This document shows, in pieces, positions 45,498 through 55,071 of a stretch of 64,000 nucleotides of DNA. The notes under the pieces were generated by a model that searched no databases, was not told the DNA's origin, and saw only the letters and a list, made by a program, of their open reading frames with translations. The position numbers were made by a program, and so were the translations under genes. Origin of the DNA: Burkholderiaceae bacterium (lineage in GTDB: Bacteria; Pseudomonadota; Gammaproteobacteria; Burkholderiales; Burkholderiaceae_C); the NCBI GenBank assembly GCA_024710165.1, contig JANJVG010000004.1:1-64000 (forward strand). The letters run 5' to 3'. Positions within the stretch are counted from its first letter, which is position 1. Each line of letters opens with the position of its first letter.

Positions 45498-48400
45498 ATG
45501 ACCATCCTATCCAGCGACATTCGCCTGCTCGAATCCGAGCGCATGACCGACACCACCGACGGCGGTGGTCGGCGCACCAACCGCGTGATCCCCGACGGCG
45601 TGGCGGGCAACATTTTTCCCAAGGTCTCGCGGGTCGATTCGGTGTACGGCCGGGTCAACCTCCGCAAGATTTACCCGCACATCAACACCGCAAACCTGGA
45701 CGTGTACGCGGGCGCGCACATGATCGTCACCGACGCGCCAGACAACGACCGCATAAGCGTGCTAGCGTTTTCCACCGGGAGCGACTTCGACAACCGCACC
45801 GCTGCACGCGACCGAATCGAGAGCTACGTCATCGCCGGGCCACTGAGCCGAATGACGCTGTACGGTCGCCAGCTCAGCGGCGCGGGGGCCATCCTGGCGT
45901 ACCAACGCGAAGATGAGCCGCTGCCAGAGATTGGCGAGGTTTACTCCATCAGTTCGGAGACGCTCGGCAGCACGACCGCCCAGCAGTATGTCCGGCTGCA
46001 GGACGTTGCCCACGAAGTGCGGACATTCGAGGATGGCTCCGGGTCTTTTCGCATGCGCGTACTGACTCTCAAAATTGGCTCTCCGCTGCGATACGAGTTC
46101 CATGGCGTTGCAACTCCAAGCCGGTTCTCCGGAGCGCATGAGTCGATCACTGGCAAGATGCGGACGACCACAGTTGCCGATGCCGCTCGGTACTACGGCA
46201 TTCAGCCGCTGTCCGCTGCGGTTTCGTCTGGCGCGCTGGATTTGTCGGTGGCGTCTGTTTACGCGCCCATCGTGCCGACCACACAGCGCGAGACTGCACT
46301 GAGTTTGGCGAGTGTTGCGGGGGCGGCGTTTGGGCTCGATTGCGCTGCTGTCGCTGTGAACGAGCCCACCTACAACCGTGTGGTGGGCGCGACCAACTTT
46401 GTGTACCGCACGGCGCTGCCCATCAAGCCGGGCACGTTGGTGATTTCAGACGGCTATATCAGTAGCGACAACGGCGTGGGGGGCATCGCGCCACCGCCGT
46501 CGATAAACAACGGGTACGTGGGGACTATAGATTACGAATCCGGCACGCTGAACCTGACAGCGGTGAACATCCACAGCTACCCGCCAATGAACATCAGCTA
46601 CGTGCCGCAGGTATACGTCAACCAGGCCGCCCACACGCACGCTATCGAGATCACTCTAGGTACACGCGGCACGGTATACGCAGTGCCGCTGCTGCCATTG
46701 CCAGCGCCCGGCACGCTGATCGTGGACTACCGCGCGCTCGGAAAGTGGTACCGCCTGCGCGACGATGGCACGGGTGCGCTGTCCGGGGGCGATGCGCAAT
46801 ACGGCACCGGCACGGTGGATTACGTCACGGGCGGCGCCACCGTCACCCTGGGGGCTTTGCCAGACGTGGGCAGCAGCGTGCTGCTGTCATGGGGCAGCCC
46901 GGTGCACTACGAAGTGCTGACCGCAGCGCCCGTGGCCGGTTTTGAAACAACACTTTCACTGACGCCCGTCAAGCCCGGCACCGTGGTGCTGACGTGGGAC
47001 GAAGATGGCACCACGAAAACCGCAACAGACAACGGCACAGGCGGCTTCACCGGCGCAGCCACGGGCACCATTGCCTACCAGACCGGGCAGCTAAAAATCG
47101 TCATGCCAAAGCCCATCGTGGGCGATGTGGACATTGCGTATGAGCAGTACACCGCACCGCCCGTGCAGCCTGCATTGGGCCGTGTGCACGACTTTGGCGG
47201 CGCCATCAGGCCGCTCACCGTGGTGGTGGAAGGTGCCCGCTACACCCTGCCAGACGGCAGCGTCCACACCACCGTCCTTATCGACATCGGCGATGGCCGC
47301 CTGGTGCCCAGCTACTCCAGCTTGATGGGGAACAACTACGCGCTGACATCGCACGTCGTCGGCACGGTGGACTATGCCACCGGCGCGCTGGAGCTTTTTG
47401 AGCAAGTAGGCGTCGAGGGCCGGGGCGTGTGGGACGCCGAAAACAAATACTGGACATCACCGCCGCCAGGCGATGTGGCGAGCATCACATCCGTCGCCGC
47501 CTACAGTGCAGCGCTAGTGTCCGCTGGTGAAGGCGTCACAGAGCGCTCCACCGTCGTAGCCGTGGGCAACGAAGGCCTTGGCCTGCGGCTCAAGATGGGC
47601 AACTCACTCCCGCGCGCCATCGTCCCTGGTTCCGTCATGTTCACGTTGGGCGGCAAAACCCATGTGGACCGCAGCGGCGCCATCTACACCGACCTGAGCG
47701 CCACAACGGGAAGCGGGCGCGTCGTTGGCAGCATCAACTACGACACCGGCGATGTGTCCATGAGCGACTTCCCAGACGGAGTCTCGACCGGCATCACTAT
47801 CCAGTCGTGCCTGGCCGTAAAAGGCAGCTTCACAGCGCTGGAGACAGCCTTCCGCACCGCAGGCAGCCCCATCCGCCCGGCCAGCCTGTACATCCAGTGC
47901 ACCGCCCTCGATGGCGAGCTGCTCACGGCCACGACAGACCAAAACGGCGTCATCACCGGCGTACCCACCACAGTGGCCTACCTCGATGTCGTAGGGGCCA
48001 CGGGCATGACCGGAACCATCGAGCAAAGCATGGGCGTGGTGCGCCTGACCTTTGCCAAGCCCGTGCTGCCCGGCACCCTGCGTTACAGCGCGGTGGTGCT
48101 GTCCAACTTGCCGCTCAACGCCGACATTCTTGGCCTCGACCCCGTGCGCCTGCCCAGCGACGGCCGCGTGCCCATCTACCGCCCTGCCGATGTGACGGTG
48201 ATCCACCACACCGACATCCACAACGCAGGCACGCCCGAGGCGGCAGAAGTGATCGACGTGGGTCGCACCGATCTGTCTGCCCTGTGGCTGGAGGATGCCG
48301 ACAAAAAGAAGCTGGCAGCAGGCATGTATGCCGTGGACCTGGCCGCAGGCACCGCCACCATGGCCGCAGACCTGGACCTGACGGGCTACACGTCGCCCAT

Positions 48401-48974
48401 CGTGGCAAAACATCGCATCGAAGAAATGAACCTGCTGTCGGATGTGCAGATCAACGGCCAGGTCACGCTCACGGCGCCCCTGCTGCGCGACTACCCCGCA
48501 GGCAGCCTGTTGAGCAGCGCTCTTTTGTATGGAGACCTGCAGGCCCGCGCGACAAATCTTTTCGACCAGCAGACATGGACTGGCGTGTGGCAAAACACCC
48601 TGATCGGCAGCGGCGCCACAGCGCAGTACAACGATGTGGACTACCCAATCGAAATCCTCAACAACGGCGCCATCACCGAACGCTGGCGACTCAATTTCAC
48701 CAGCACCACCAGCTTCCAGATCATCGGCGAGAACATGGGCGTGATCGGCACCGGCACCACCGGCGTGGACTTGCAGCCCGTCAACCCGCTCACCAGTCAG
48801 CCCTATTTCACGCTGCGCGCCGCAGGCTGGGGCAGTGGCTGGGCAACTGGCAACCAGCTACGCTTTGACACCATCGCCGCCGCTCCGCCCACCTGGCTGG
48901 CGCGTTGCGTGCTGCCCGGCGCTGCCCTCACTGGCGACAGCTTCGACGCGCAACTGCGCGGCGATGTGGATTAA
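45498..48974 (+). CDS. Large tail protein with repeated beta-rich modules
   Basis: 1158 aa; repeated PGT(L/V)xV...G(T/S)(V/I)xYxTGxLxL modules. Confidence 0.7.
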   Translation: MTILSSDIRLLESERMTDTTDGGGRRTNRVIPDGVAGNIFPKVSRVDSVYGRVNLRKIYPHINTANLDVYAGAHMIVTDAPDNDRISVLAFSTGSDFDNRTAARDRIESYVIAGPLSRMTLYGRQLSGAGAILAYQREDEPLPEIGEVYSISSETLGSTTAQQYVRLQDVAHEVRTFEDGSGSFRMRVLTLKIGSPLRYEFHGVATPSRFSGAHESITGKMRTTTVADAARYYGIQPLSAAVSSGALDLSVASVYAPIVPTTQRETALSLASVAGAAFGLDCAAVAVNEPTYNRVVGATNFVYRTALPIKPGTLVISDGYISSDNGVGGIAPPPSINNGYVGTIDYESGTLNLTAVNIHSYPPMNISYVPQVYVNQAAHTHAIEITLGTRGTVYAVPLLPLPAPGTLIVDYRALGKWYRLRDDGTGALSGGDAQYGTGTVDYVTGGATVTLGALPDVGSSVLLSWGSPVHYEVLTAAPVAGFETTLSLTPVKPGTVVLTWDEDGTTKTATDNGTGGFTGAATGTIAYQTGQLKIVMPKPIVGDVDIAYEQYTAPPVQPALGRVHDFGGAIRPLTVVVEGARYTLPDGSVHTTVLIDIGDGRLVPSYSSLMGNNYALTSHVVGTVDYATGALELFEQVGVEGRGVWDAENKYWTSPPPGDVASITSVAAYSAALVSAGEGVTERSTVVAVGNEGLGLRLKMGNSLPRAIVPGSVMFTLGGKTHVDRSGAIYTDLSATTGSGRVVGSINYDTGDVSMSDFPDGVSTGITIQSCLAVKGSFTALETAFRTAGSPIRPASLYIQCTALDGELLTATTDQNGVITGVPTTVAYLDVVGATGMTGTIEQSMGVVRLTFAKPVLPGTLRYSAVVLSNLPLNADILGLDPVRLPSDGRVPIYRPADVTVIHHTDIHNAGTPEAAEVIDVGRTDLSALWLEDADKKKLAAGMYAVDLAAGTATMAADLDLTGYTSPIVAKHRIEEMNLLSDVQINGQVTLTAPLLRDYPAGSLLSSALLYGDLQARATNLFDQQTWTGVWQNTLIGSGATAQYNDVDYPIEILNNGAITERWRLNFTSTTSFQIIGENMGVIGTGTTGVDLQPVNPLTSQPYFTLRAAGWGSGWATGNQLRFDTIAAAPPTWLARCVLPGAALTGDSFDAQLRGDVD

Positions 48975-48995
48975 CTCAACAAGGACACCAGCACC

Positions 48996-49409
48996 ATGAT
49001 TTTGCGACTCATCCCCGCGCTGCGCAGCGCCATTGCCGACCTGTGGATTTCGTACTTTGACGCTGGCACCGGCCCGGCCACCATCGAGTTTTACACCGGC
49101 GCCATTCCGGCAACACTGGGCGACGCCCTGACCGACCAGGTTAAGCTGGGCACGCTCACCTGCAGCGACCCTGCTGCGACCCAGACTGCGGGCGTCATCA
49201 CCTTCGCCACCATCACCCAAGACAGCGCGGCAGACGCCAGCGGCACCGCCGCCTGGGCCTACATCAAAGACAGCACGGGCGCCATCGTCAACGCGGTGGA
49301 CGTGACAGACACCGCTGGCGACGGCCTCATCAAGGTCAACACCACCACGGTGGTGGCCGGTGGCCCCATTGCAATCACATCGCTCACGTTCACCGTGGGT
49401 GGAGCCTAG
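48996..49409 (+). CDS. Tail-region hypothetical protein
   Basis: 137 aa, RBS aggaca upstream. Confidence 0.6.
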   Translation: MILRLIPALRSAIADLWISYFDAGTGPATIEFYTGAIPATLGDALTDQVKLGTLTCSDPAATQTAGVITFATITQDSAADASGTAAWAYIKDSTGAIVNAVDVTDTAGDGLIKVNTTTVVAGGPIAITSLTFTVGGA

Positions 49410-49411
49410 AC

Positions 49412-50320
49412 ATGGCGAAAGACGCAGATTTCGACAAGGTCAGCCTGCTGCTGCATTGCGATGGGGCGAACGGGTCGACCAACATTGTGGACAGCAGCCC
49501 GGCGGGGCATGTGGTGACAGCGTATGGCAATGCGGCCATCAGTACGGCGCAGGGCGTTTTTGGCCTGCCGTCGCTCGCCTTTGACGGTGCGGACGACTAC
49601 TGCACGCTGCCCGATGTGGCGGCTCTGGAGTTTGGCGCGGCTGACTTCACAGTCGAGTTCTTCATCCGCACCACGCAAACGTTGACGTACGCCTGCCCTA
49701 TGGGGCGCGACACCGGCAGTTTTCCGGTAGGGGCCTGGGCGATTCTTATAAATGGCAACGGCAGCGGGTCAATCCAGTTATGGAACGCCAGCTACAGTCA
49801 AGGCTCGGTACACCTGAGTACCTCGGCATCACCGCCCCTGAATGACGGCGCTTGGCACCATGTGGCCCTGGTGCGCAATGGCTCTGCATGGGCCTTGTAT
49901 GTGGACGGCACATCCCGCGCCACGAACACCTGGGCGGGCACCATGGCCGACGTGGCGCTGCCTATCAACCTGGGGCGCGACCCCGGTTACGGGCGCGACT
50001 TTTCCGGGCACCTGGCGCAGGTCCGCATCACCAAGGGCCTGGCCCGCTACACCGCCAATTTCACCCCGCCCACGGAGCCATTTCCCATGGCCGGGAGTTT
50101 CTCCGGCACGGTGATGAGCGCCAGCGGCGCCCCGGCGGCGCGTCTTGTTCGGGCCATGCGTGAGGATACCGGGGCTTTTGGCGGCAGCGCCACAAGTGAT
50201 GCCGGCACCGGGGCCTACTCCATCCCTGCCACAAGCGAAGGCGCCCACACTCTGATCGCCTACCCCGGCACGGGCGAGGACTTGCCCGCCCTGCTGCTGC
50301 GCGGGGTAACCCCGGTATGA
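49412..50320 (+). CDS. LamG/concanavalin-like domain tail fibre-region protein
   Basis: LAFDGADDYCTLPD...FTVEFFIRTTQT...GAWHHVALVRNGSAWALYVDGTSRATNTW. Confidence 0.8.
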   Translation: MAKDADFDKVSLLLHCDGANGSTNIVDSSPAGHVVTAYGNAAISTAQGVFGLPSLAFDGADDYCTLPDVAALEFGAADFTVEFFIRTTQTLTYACPMGRDTGSFPVGAWAILINGNGSGSIQLWNASYSQGSVHLSTSASPPLNDGAWHHVALVRNGSAWALYVDGTSRATNTWAGTMADVALPINLGRDPGYGRDFSGHLAQVRITKGLARYTANFTPPTEPFPMAGSFSGTVMSASGAPAARLVRAMREDTGAFGGSATSDAGTGAYSIPATSEGAHTLIAYPGTGEDLPALLLRGVTPV

Positions 50321-50985
50321 GCTACACGCCGCCCGCTGGCGACGCCGCGAACTTTTCCTGGGTGGGGGTTGCGGCCTACACGCCGCCTGCTGGCGACGCT
50401 GCCAATTTCGCTTGGGCGCCCTCTGGCACAACTGGCACTGGCGCGGGCACGCTCACATTCACAGGCACCGCCACCGCCGCCCACGGCATTGCCGGTACCG
50501 GTGCGGGTGCTCTGGCCTTCACCGGCGCCGGTACCGCAGAGCACACCAGCACGGGCGTGGAGGGCGTGGGCGCTGGCACGCTGCCATTCACCGGCGCGGG
50601 CACCGCCGCCCACGGCATCGCGGGCACCGCAGCCGGTGCGCTCGCCTTTACCGGCTCGGCTACAGCGGTCCACGGCATTGCCGCCACGGGCGCGGGTGCC
50701 ATCGGCTTCACTGGCGCAGGCGTGGCCCTGCACCCCCGGTATGAGGTGCGCGGCGAGGTGCGCCTGGGCGGCATTTTGGTAAACCGGCGCGTGCGCTGCT
50801 ACAAGCGCAGCACGGGCGAGCTGGTGGGCCAGACCGACACCGTGGCCGGGCTGTACCGCGTGCCTGCAGGCTTTGACGCTGGCGAGGTGTACGTCACTGC
50901 CATCCATCTCGCTGACGCCGCCACCGACTGGATACCTCCCACCGCAAACCGCCTGGTGCCCGTGCTGGCCGAGGACACCGCATGA
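50317..50985 (+). CDS. Tail-fibre-region protein with tandem GAGxLxFTGxxTAxHGIAG repeats
   Basis: About five ~20-aa repeats followed by carboxypeptidase-regulatory-like C-terminus. Confidence 0.65.
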   Translation: MSYTPPAGDAANFSWVGVAAYTPPAGDAANFAWAPSGTTGTGAGTLTFTGTATAAHGIAGTGAGALAFTGAGTAEHTSTGVEGVGAGTLPFTGAGTAAHGIAGTAAGALAFTGSATAVHGIAATGAGAIGFTGAGVALHPRYEVRGEVRLGGILVNRRVRCYKRSTGELVGQTDTVAGLYRVPAGFDAGEVYVTAIHLADAATDWIPPTANRLVPVLAEDTA

Positions 50986-52652
50986 GCGCCCAGCCCGCCA
51001 CCGCCGTCATCCTGGCCTACGGCCCGCAGGGAGCGCAGCAGGCCGCCACGGCTGTGCTGCTGTCATACAGCCCGCCGCCCGGGGCTGCCCGCCGCGTGGC
51101 GGCCACGTTCGGTGCGCCGTGGGGCCAATCCACCCCCCGTGCCCTTGAGGCGCGCGGGGCCGCAAACCACCCCGACCCGCTCGACACCGAAGCCCGCGCG
51201 CCTTGGGGCGAGGGCGCACCGCAGCACAGCGATGCGCGCGCCGCCTGGGCGCCGCCCAGCACGCTCGACCGCGAGCGCAGTGCCCCCTGGCAGCAGTTCG
51301 CCCGCCGCCTGCAGCCGCAGGCCACCGGCCCGTGGGGCATCGCCAGCAAGCAAGACGCCACAGGCGCCTACCCATGGGGCGAGTTCGCAGGCCGTCCAGC
51401 GCTCACTGCGTCATCCGAGTGGCTGCGCGCGCTGGTCGAAGACCAGCAGGCCACCGGGCCATGGGGTGAGTTCGCCAGCCGCCCCGCGCTGCTGGTGCGC
51501 CCCGTGTGGGCCATTGCGCGCCACGCCGATGCCGAGCGCTGGATTCCGTGGACACGCTTCAGCCGCACCCTGCAGCCTGGTTGGGGCGTTGTCACCCCAC
51601 CCGGCGGCCCGCCAATTGACGAACACGGCACCGTGCTGGTGCCCGTGCGAAGGGTTTACATGACGACCAACAACCTAACTCTAATGCGCGCATCAGACGG
51701 TGCCAGCATCCCGGCCTACAGCATCGGCATGTCGCTAGATGCCGACTCGTGGACCTGGAGCTGGCAGGCCACGCTGCACGCCGCTGCGCTGCCGCTGATC
51801 CAGCCCGGCCCCGGCGGCGACCCGGTGGACGTGCTGGCCACCGTCAACGGCACGCCCTACCGCCTGTGCGTGGAGCAATACGCCCGCCAGCGCAGCTTTG
51901 AGAGCACCCGCATCAGCGTGCGCGGCCGGGGCCGGGCAGCCATCCTCGATGCACCCTACGCGCCCACCCTCAACCACGGCAACACCGAGCCGCGCACTGC
52001 AGAGCAGCTCATGGCCGACGTGCTCACGATCAACGGCGTTGGCATCGGGTGGGATGTGGACTTTGCCCTGACCGATTGGCTGATCCCCGGCAACGTGTGG
52101 ACCCACCAGGGCAGCTACATCAGCGCCATCCTTGAGATTGCCGCCGCCGCCGGCGGCTACGTGCAGCCGCACGACACCGCCGCCACCCTGCGCATCCTGC
52201 CCCGCTACCCGGCTGCGCCATGGGCGTGGGGCGACCTCACACCGCACTTCGAGCTGCCCAGCGCCGTCGTCAGCGTGGAAGGCATCGACTGGCGGCGCAA
52301 GGCCGCATACAACCGCGTGCACGTCAGCGGCACCAGCGCCGGAGTGCTGGGCGAAGTCACCCGGGGCGGAACCGCAGGCGACGTAGTGGCGCCCATGGTC
52401 ACAGACGCCCTCATCACCCATGCCGACGCCGCACGCCAGCGCGGCCTGGCCGTGCTGGGCGACACCGGCACGCAGGCCCACATCAGCCTTCGCCTGCCAG
52501 TATTGGACGAAACGGGCGTCATCCCGCCCGGCGCGCTGGTGCGCTATGTAGACGGCGCCACCACGCACCTGGGCCTGGTGCGCGCCACGTCGCTGGAGTG
52601 GGGCGCCCCCAAGCTGCGCCAGACCCTCACCGTGGAGACGCACCCAGCATGA
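50982..52652 (+). CDS. Tail/baseplate protein with N-terminal PWG repeats
   Basis: 556 aa; repeats APWGQ, APWGEGA, GPWGIASK, YPWGEFAGRP, GPWGEFASRP, IPWTRFSR. Confidence 0.6.
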   Translation: MSAQPATAVILAYGPQGAQQAATAVLLSYSPPPGAARRVAATFGAPWGQSTPRALEARGAANHPDPLDTEARAPWGEGAPQHSDARAAWAPPSTLDRERSAPWQQFARRLQPQATGPWGIASKQDATGAYPWGEFAGRPALTASSEWLRALVEDQQATGPWGEFASRPALLVRPVWAIARHADAERWIPWTRFSRTLQPGWGVVTPPGGPPIDEHGTVLVPVRRVYMTTNNLTLMRASDGASIPAYSIGMSLDADSWTWSWQATLHAAALPLIQPGPGGDPVDVLATVNGTPYRLCVEQYARQRSFESTRISVRGRGRAAILDAPYAPTLNHGNTEPRTAEQLMADVLTINGVGIGWDVDFALTDWLIPGNVWTHQGSYISAILEIAAAAGGYVQPHDTAATLRILPRYPAAPWAWGDLTPHFELPSAVVSVEGIDWRRKAAYNRVHVSGTSAGVLGEVTRGGTAGDVVAPMVTDALITHADAARQRGLAVLGDTGTQAHISLRLPVLDETGVIPPGALVRYVDGATTHLGLVRATSLEWGAPKLRQTLTVETHPA

Positions 52653-52870
52653 CCAACCTCTACCGCCAGTTTCTGGACCTGCTGCCAGCCCGCCCCCTGC
52701 AAGTGGGCACCGTCACCGCATCCGCCAGCGGTGTGAGCACGATCGAACTGCCCGGAGGCGGCCTGCTGCAAGTGCGCGGCACCGCCACGGTGGGCCAGCA
52801 GGTGTTTGTGCGCGACGGCGCCATCGAAGGCAACGCACCCGCGCTGGCCGTGGTGCAGATCGAAATTTGA
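52649..52870 (+). CDS. Small tail-region hypothetical protein
   Basis: MTNLYRQFLDLLPARPLQVGTVTASASGVSTIELPGGGLLQVRGTATVGQQVFVRDGAIEGNAPALAVVQIEI. Confidence 0.6.
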   Translation: MTNLYRQFLDLLPARPLQVGTVTASASGVSTIELPGGGLLQVRGTATVGQQVFVRDGAIEGNAPALAVVQIEI

Positions 52871-52885
52871 CGGGCTGCAGAAACC

Positions 52886-53329
52886 ATGACCTGCAAACTC
52901 ACCCACCGCGTGGCGGTTGCCATCTTTGACAGCGACTTGAGCGCAACCCGGTTGCTGCTGGCTTTCGCTGAATTTCTCTGGGCCGTCATGCTGTTCTGGC
53001 CGGGCGAAACCTTCGGGCGCCCTACGTACCACCTCCTGGCCGCGCTCGCTCCGGAGACCGTCTGGGCCTGCGCCTTTGGCATCACCTCGTACCTGCAACT
53101 GCACATCGTGCTGGCCGAAAAGCAGCAGACGCTGTGGGCGCACTACTTCGCTCTGTGGAACTCGCTGCTGTGGGCCTACGTAGTGGGCTCCATGCTGCTG
53201 TCGGTGTACCCGCCACCCGCTGCCATCGCGGGCGAGATTTCCCTGATGGTCGCTGCTGCCTGGGTGTGGGTGCGGCCAATGATTCTCCTGCACTACGCGA
53301 GGCTCGCATATGGACACGCCCAACACTGA
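52886..53329 (+). CDS. Phage membrane protein (hypothetical)
   Basis: 147 aa with 3-4 hydrophobic segments; before lysis genes. Confidence 0.55.
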   Translation: MTCKLTHRVAVAIFDSDLSATRLLLAFAEFLWAVMLFWPGETFGRPTYHLLAALAPETVWACAFGITSYLQLHIVLAEKQQTLWAHYFALWNSLLWAYVVGSMLLSVYPPPAAIAGEISLMVAAAWVWVRPMILLHYARLAYGHAQH

Positions 53330-53651
53330 CGAGCCCGTGTGGCCGATCATCGACCGACGCAAACCTGGCGAGGCGTGCGAAGAGATGCACAACGCGCTGT
53401 CAAAAACCAATGAGCGTGTGGCCGCGCTCGAACGAGAGTGCGAAGCCATGCGGTCCGCATTCATCCGCGACGACCTTGGCGGGCCTGACTTTGCCGGGCA
53501 CCGCGCCGCGCACTTGGAGCAAAAGGCAGCAGCCGCCCGCATGGGCGAACTCAAGCAGTCAGGGGCAAAAAAAATGATCGACCTGATCCTGGCATTCCTG
53601 TTCGGCGTATTCACGCTGGGGGCCGTGGCATGGTTCAAAAACCCAAAGTAG
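53310..53651 (+). CDS. Coiled-coil/TM phage protein (hypothetical)
   Basis: 113 aa, C-terminal TM (LILAFLFGVFTLGAVAWF). Confidence 0.5.
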   Translation: MDTPNTDEPVWPIIDRRKPGEACEEMHNALSKTNERVAALERECEAMRSAFIRDDLGGPDFAGHRAAHLEQKAAAARMGELKQSGAKKMIDLILAFLFGVFTLGAVAWFKNPK

Positions 53652-53869
53652 GCACGACCTGGCGCGAGGTGCTGCGCAAAGCCTGGAGCGTGCGCCTGTC
53701 TGCGCTGGCAGCCGTTTTCATGGCCGCAGAAATCGGTATGCCCATGCTGGCATCCAGTATGCCGCCATACCTGTTTGTGTGCCTTGCCCTTGTGGCGTCC
53801 ATCGGCTCCATCTGGGCGCGCGTCCTTGTGCAAAAAACCATGCAGGAGGCCGTCAATGACGCAGAGTAA
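53630..53869 (+). CDS. Holin-like two-TM protein
   Basis: 79 aa, two TM segments, directly upstream of lysozyme. Confidence 0.6.
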   Translation: MVQKPKVGTTWREVLRKAWSVRLSALAAVFMAAEIGMPMLASSMPPYLFVCLALVASIGSIWARVLVQKTMQEAVNDAE

Positions 53870-54488
53870 GGTTCCAACCCAGCTCAAAGCAGGCATCGCC
53901 GCGCTGATGATCGCCCTGGGTGGTGGGTATGCCGCGTACACCCATATCGACGGCGAGACCGCGGCCCTGCTGCGCAATCAGTACGTGCAGGCCGTGGCCG
54001 CGGACAAGGGTACCAGCGAGGCCGTGAAGGTGGCGATGGTGATGGGCGCCTACTACGAAAGCAGCTACAAGCACATCGGCACGCCTTACGTTGATCGCTT
54101 AGGTAAGGGGCAGCCCCTGACGGTGTGCAACGGCATCACAGGTGCGCAGGTAGTGCCAGGCCGGTACTACACGCCAGGAGACTGCTACCGGCTGGAGCGT
54201 GTCAAGTACGTGAGCAACGAAGCGCACCTCAATGGCACGCTGCCCAAGTGGGCCAGCTACACGGTCTTGCAGCAAGCCACCTTTATTGACTTCCTGCACA
54301 ACAAGGGCGCGGGCGCTTTCGACGGCTCCACTATGCGCCGCAAGCTGCTGGCCGGGGACGTGGCCGGGGCGTGCCGTGAGAACGTGCGCTGGAACAAGGG
54401 CACCGTGAACGGTGCTTCGACCGTGCTGCCTGGGCTCAAGGTGCGGGCGGATGCCAACGCTGAACTGTGCGAAGGGGGACTGCAATGA
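53856..54488 (+). CDS. Lysozyme-type endolysin with N-terminal SAR/TM segment
   Basis: LKAGIAALMIALGGGYAAY; QATFIDFLHNKGAGAFDGSTMRRKLLAGD (GH24-like). Confidence 0.82.
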   Translation: MTQSKVPTQLKAGIAALMIALGGGYAAYTHIDGETAALLRNQYVQAVAADKGTSEAVKVAMVMGAYYESSYKHIGTPYVDRLGKGQPLTVCNGITGAQVVPGRYYTPGDCYRLERVKYVSNEAHLNGTLPKWASYTVLQQATFIDFLHNKGAGAFDGSTMRRKLLAGDVAGACRENVRWNKGTVNGASTVLPGLKVRADANAELCEGGLQ

Positions 54489-54534
54489 ACCCGATCATCC
54501 TGGCCATGCTGTGGTGCTGGTGGAGGTGGTGGGA

Positions 54535-55071
54535 GTGATCCCGTTCGGCACACACATCGCAGCCGCAGCCGTCGCTGGTGTGCTGGCCTTTGGCGCCGCA
54601 TGGCAGGTGCAAGCCTGGCGCTGGGGCGCGGCCGATGCCGACCGCCTGCGCGCCGAGCAGACGGCGGCCGCCGCCCGCGAATCTGACGCCCGCCAGCAGC
54701 GCCGCTTTGCCGACCAGGCCGCCGCCCGCCACGCTGCCACGCTGGCCCAACTGCACGCCCAACTAGGAGACGCCCGTGCCCACATCGCCCGCCTATCTGA
54801 TCGCCCTTGCCTCAGTGCTGGCACTGTCGGCATGCTCAACAACATCGGCACCACCGCCAGCGGACTCGGCGTGCGAACCCATCCCGGCCAGCTTGCGGGT
54901 GCGCCCCCAGCCCCTGCCGCCCCTGCGCCTGACAATGCCCCCGGCTACGCCACCGAGCGCGACACTGCAGAGCACATCGCCACCTGCCGCGCCAGCTACG
55001 CGGCCGTGAGCGACCAGCTCAATCAGATCCTCGACATCGAGGACAAGCGCCACCCGCCAGGCGCACAGTGA
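54535..55071 (+). CDS. i-spanin (Rz-like)
   Basis: GTG start; single TM, periplasmic coiled coil; contains nested Rz1. Confidence 0.7.
   Translation: MIPFGTHIAAAAVAGVLAFGAAWQVQAWRWGAADADRLRAEQTAAAARESDARQQRRFADQAAARHAATLAQLHAQLGDARAHIARLSDRPCLSAGTVGMLNNIGTTASGLGVRTHPGQLAGAPPAPAAPAPDNAPGYATERDTAEHIATCRASYAAVSDQLNQILDIEDKRHPPGAQ
54776..55009 (+). CDS. o-spanin (Rz1-like lipoprotein), nested in Rz in another frame
   Basis: GTG start; signal peptide with lipobox LALSAC, Pro-rich. Confidence 0.72.
   Translation: MPTSPAYLIALASVLALSACSTTSAPPPADSACEPIPASLRVRPQPLPPLRLTMPPATPPSATLQSTSPPAAPATRP

Noticed and set aside
50440-50745. CRISPR-like array
   Set aside because: Repeats are in-frame coding repeats without unique spacers or cas genes
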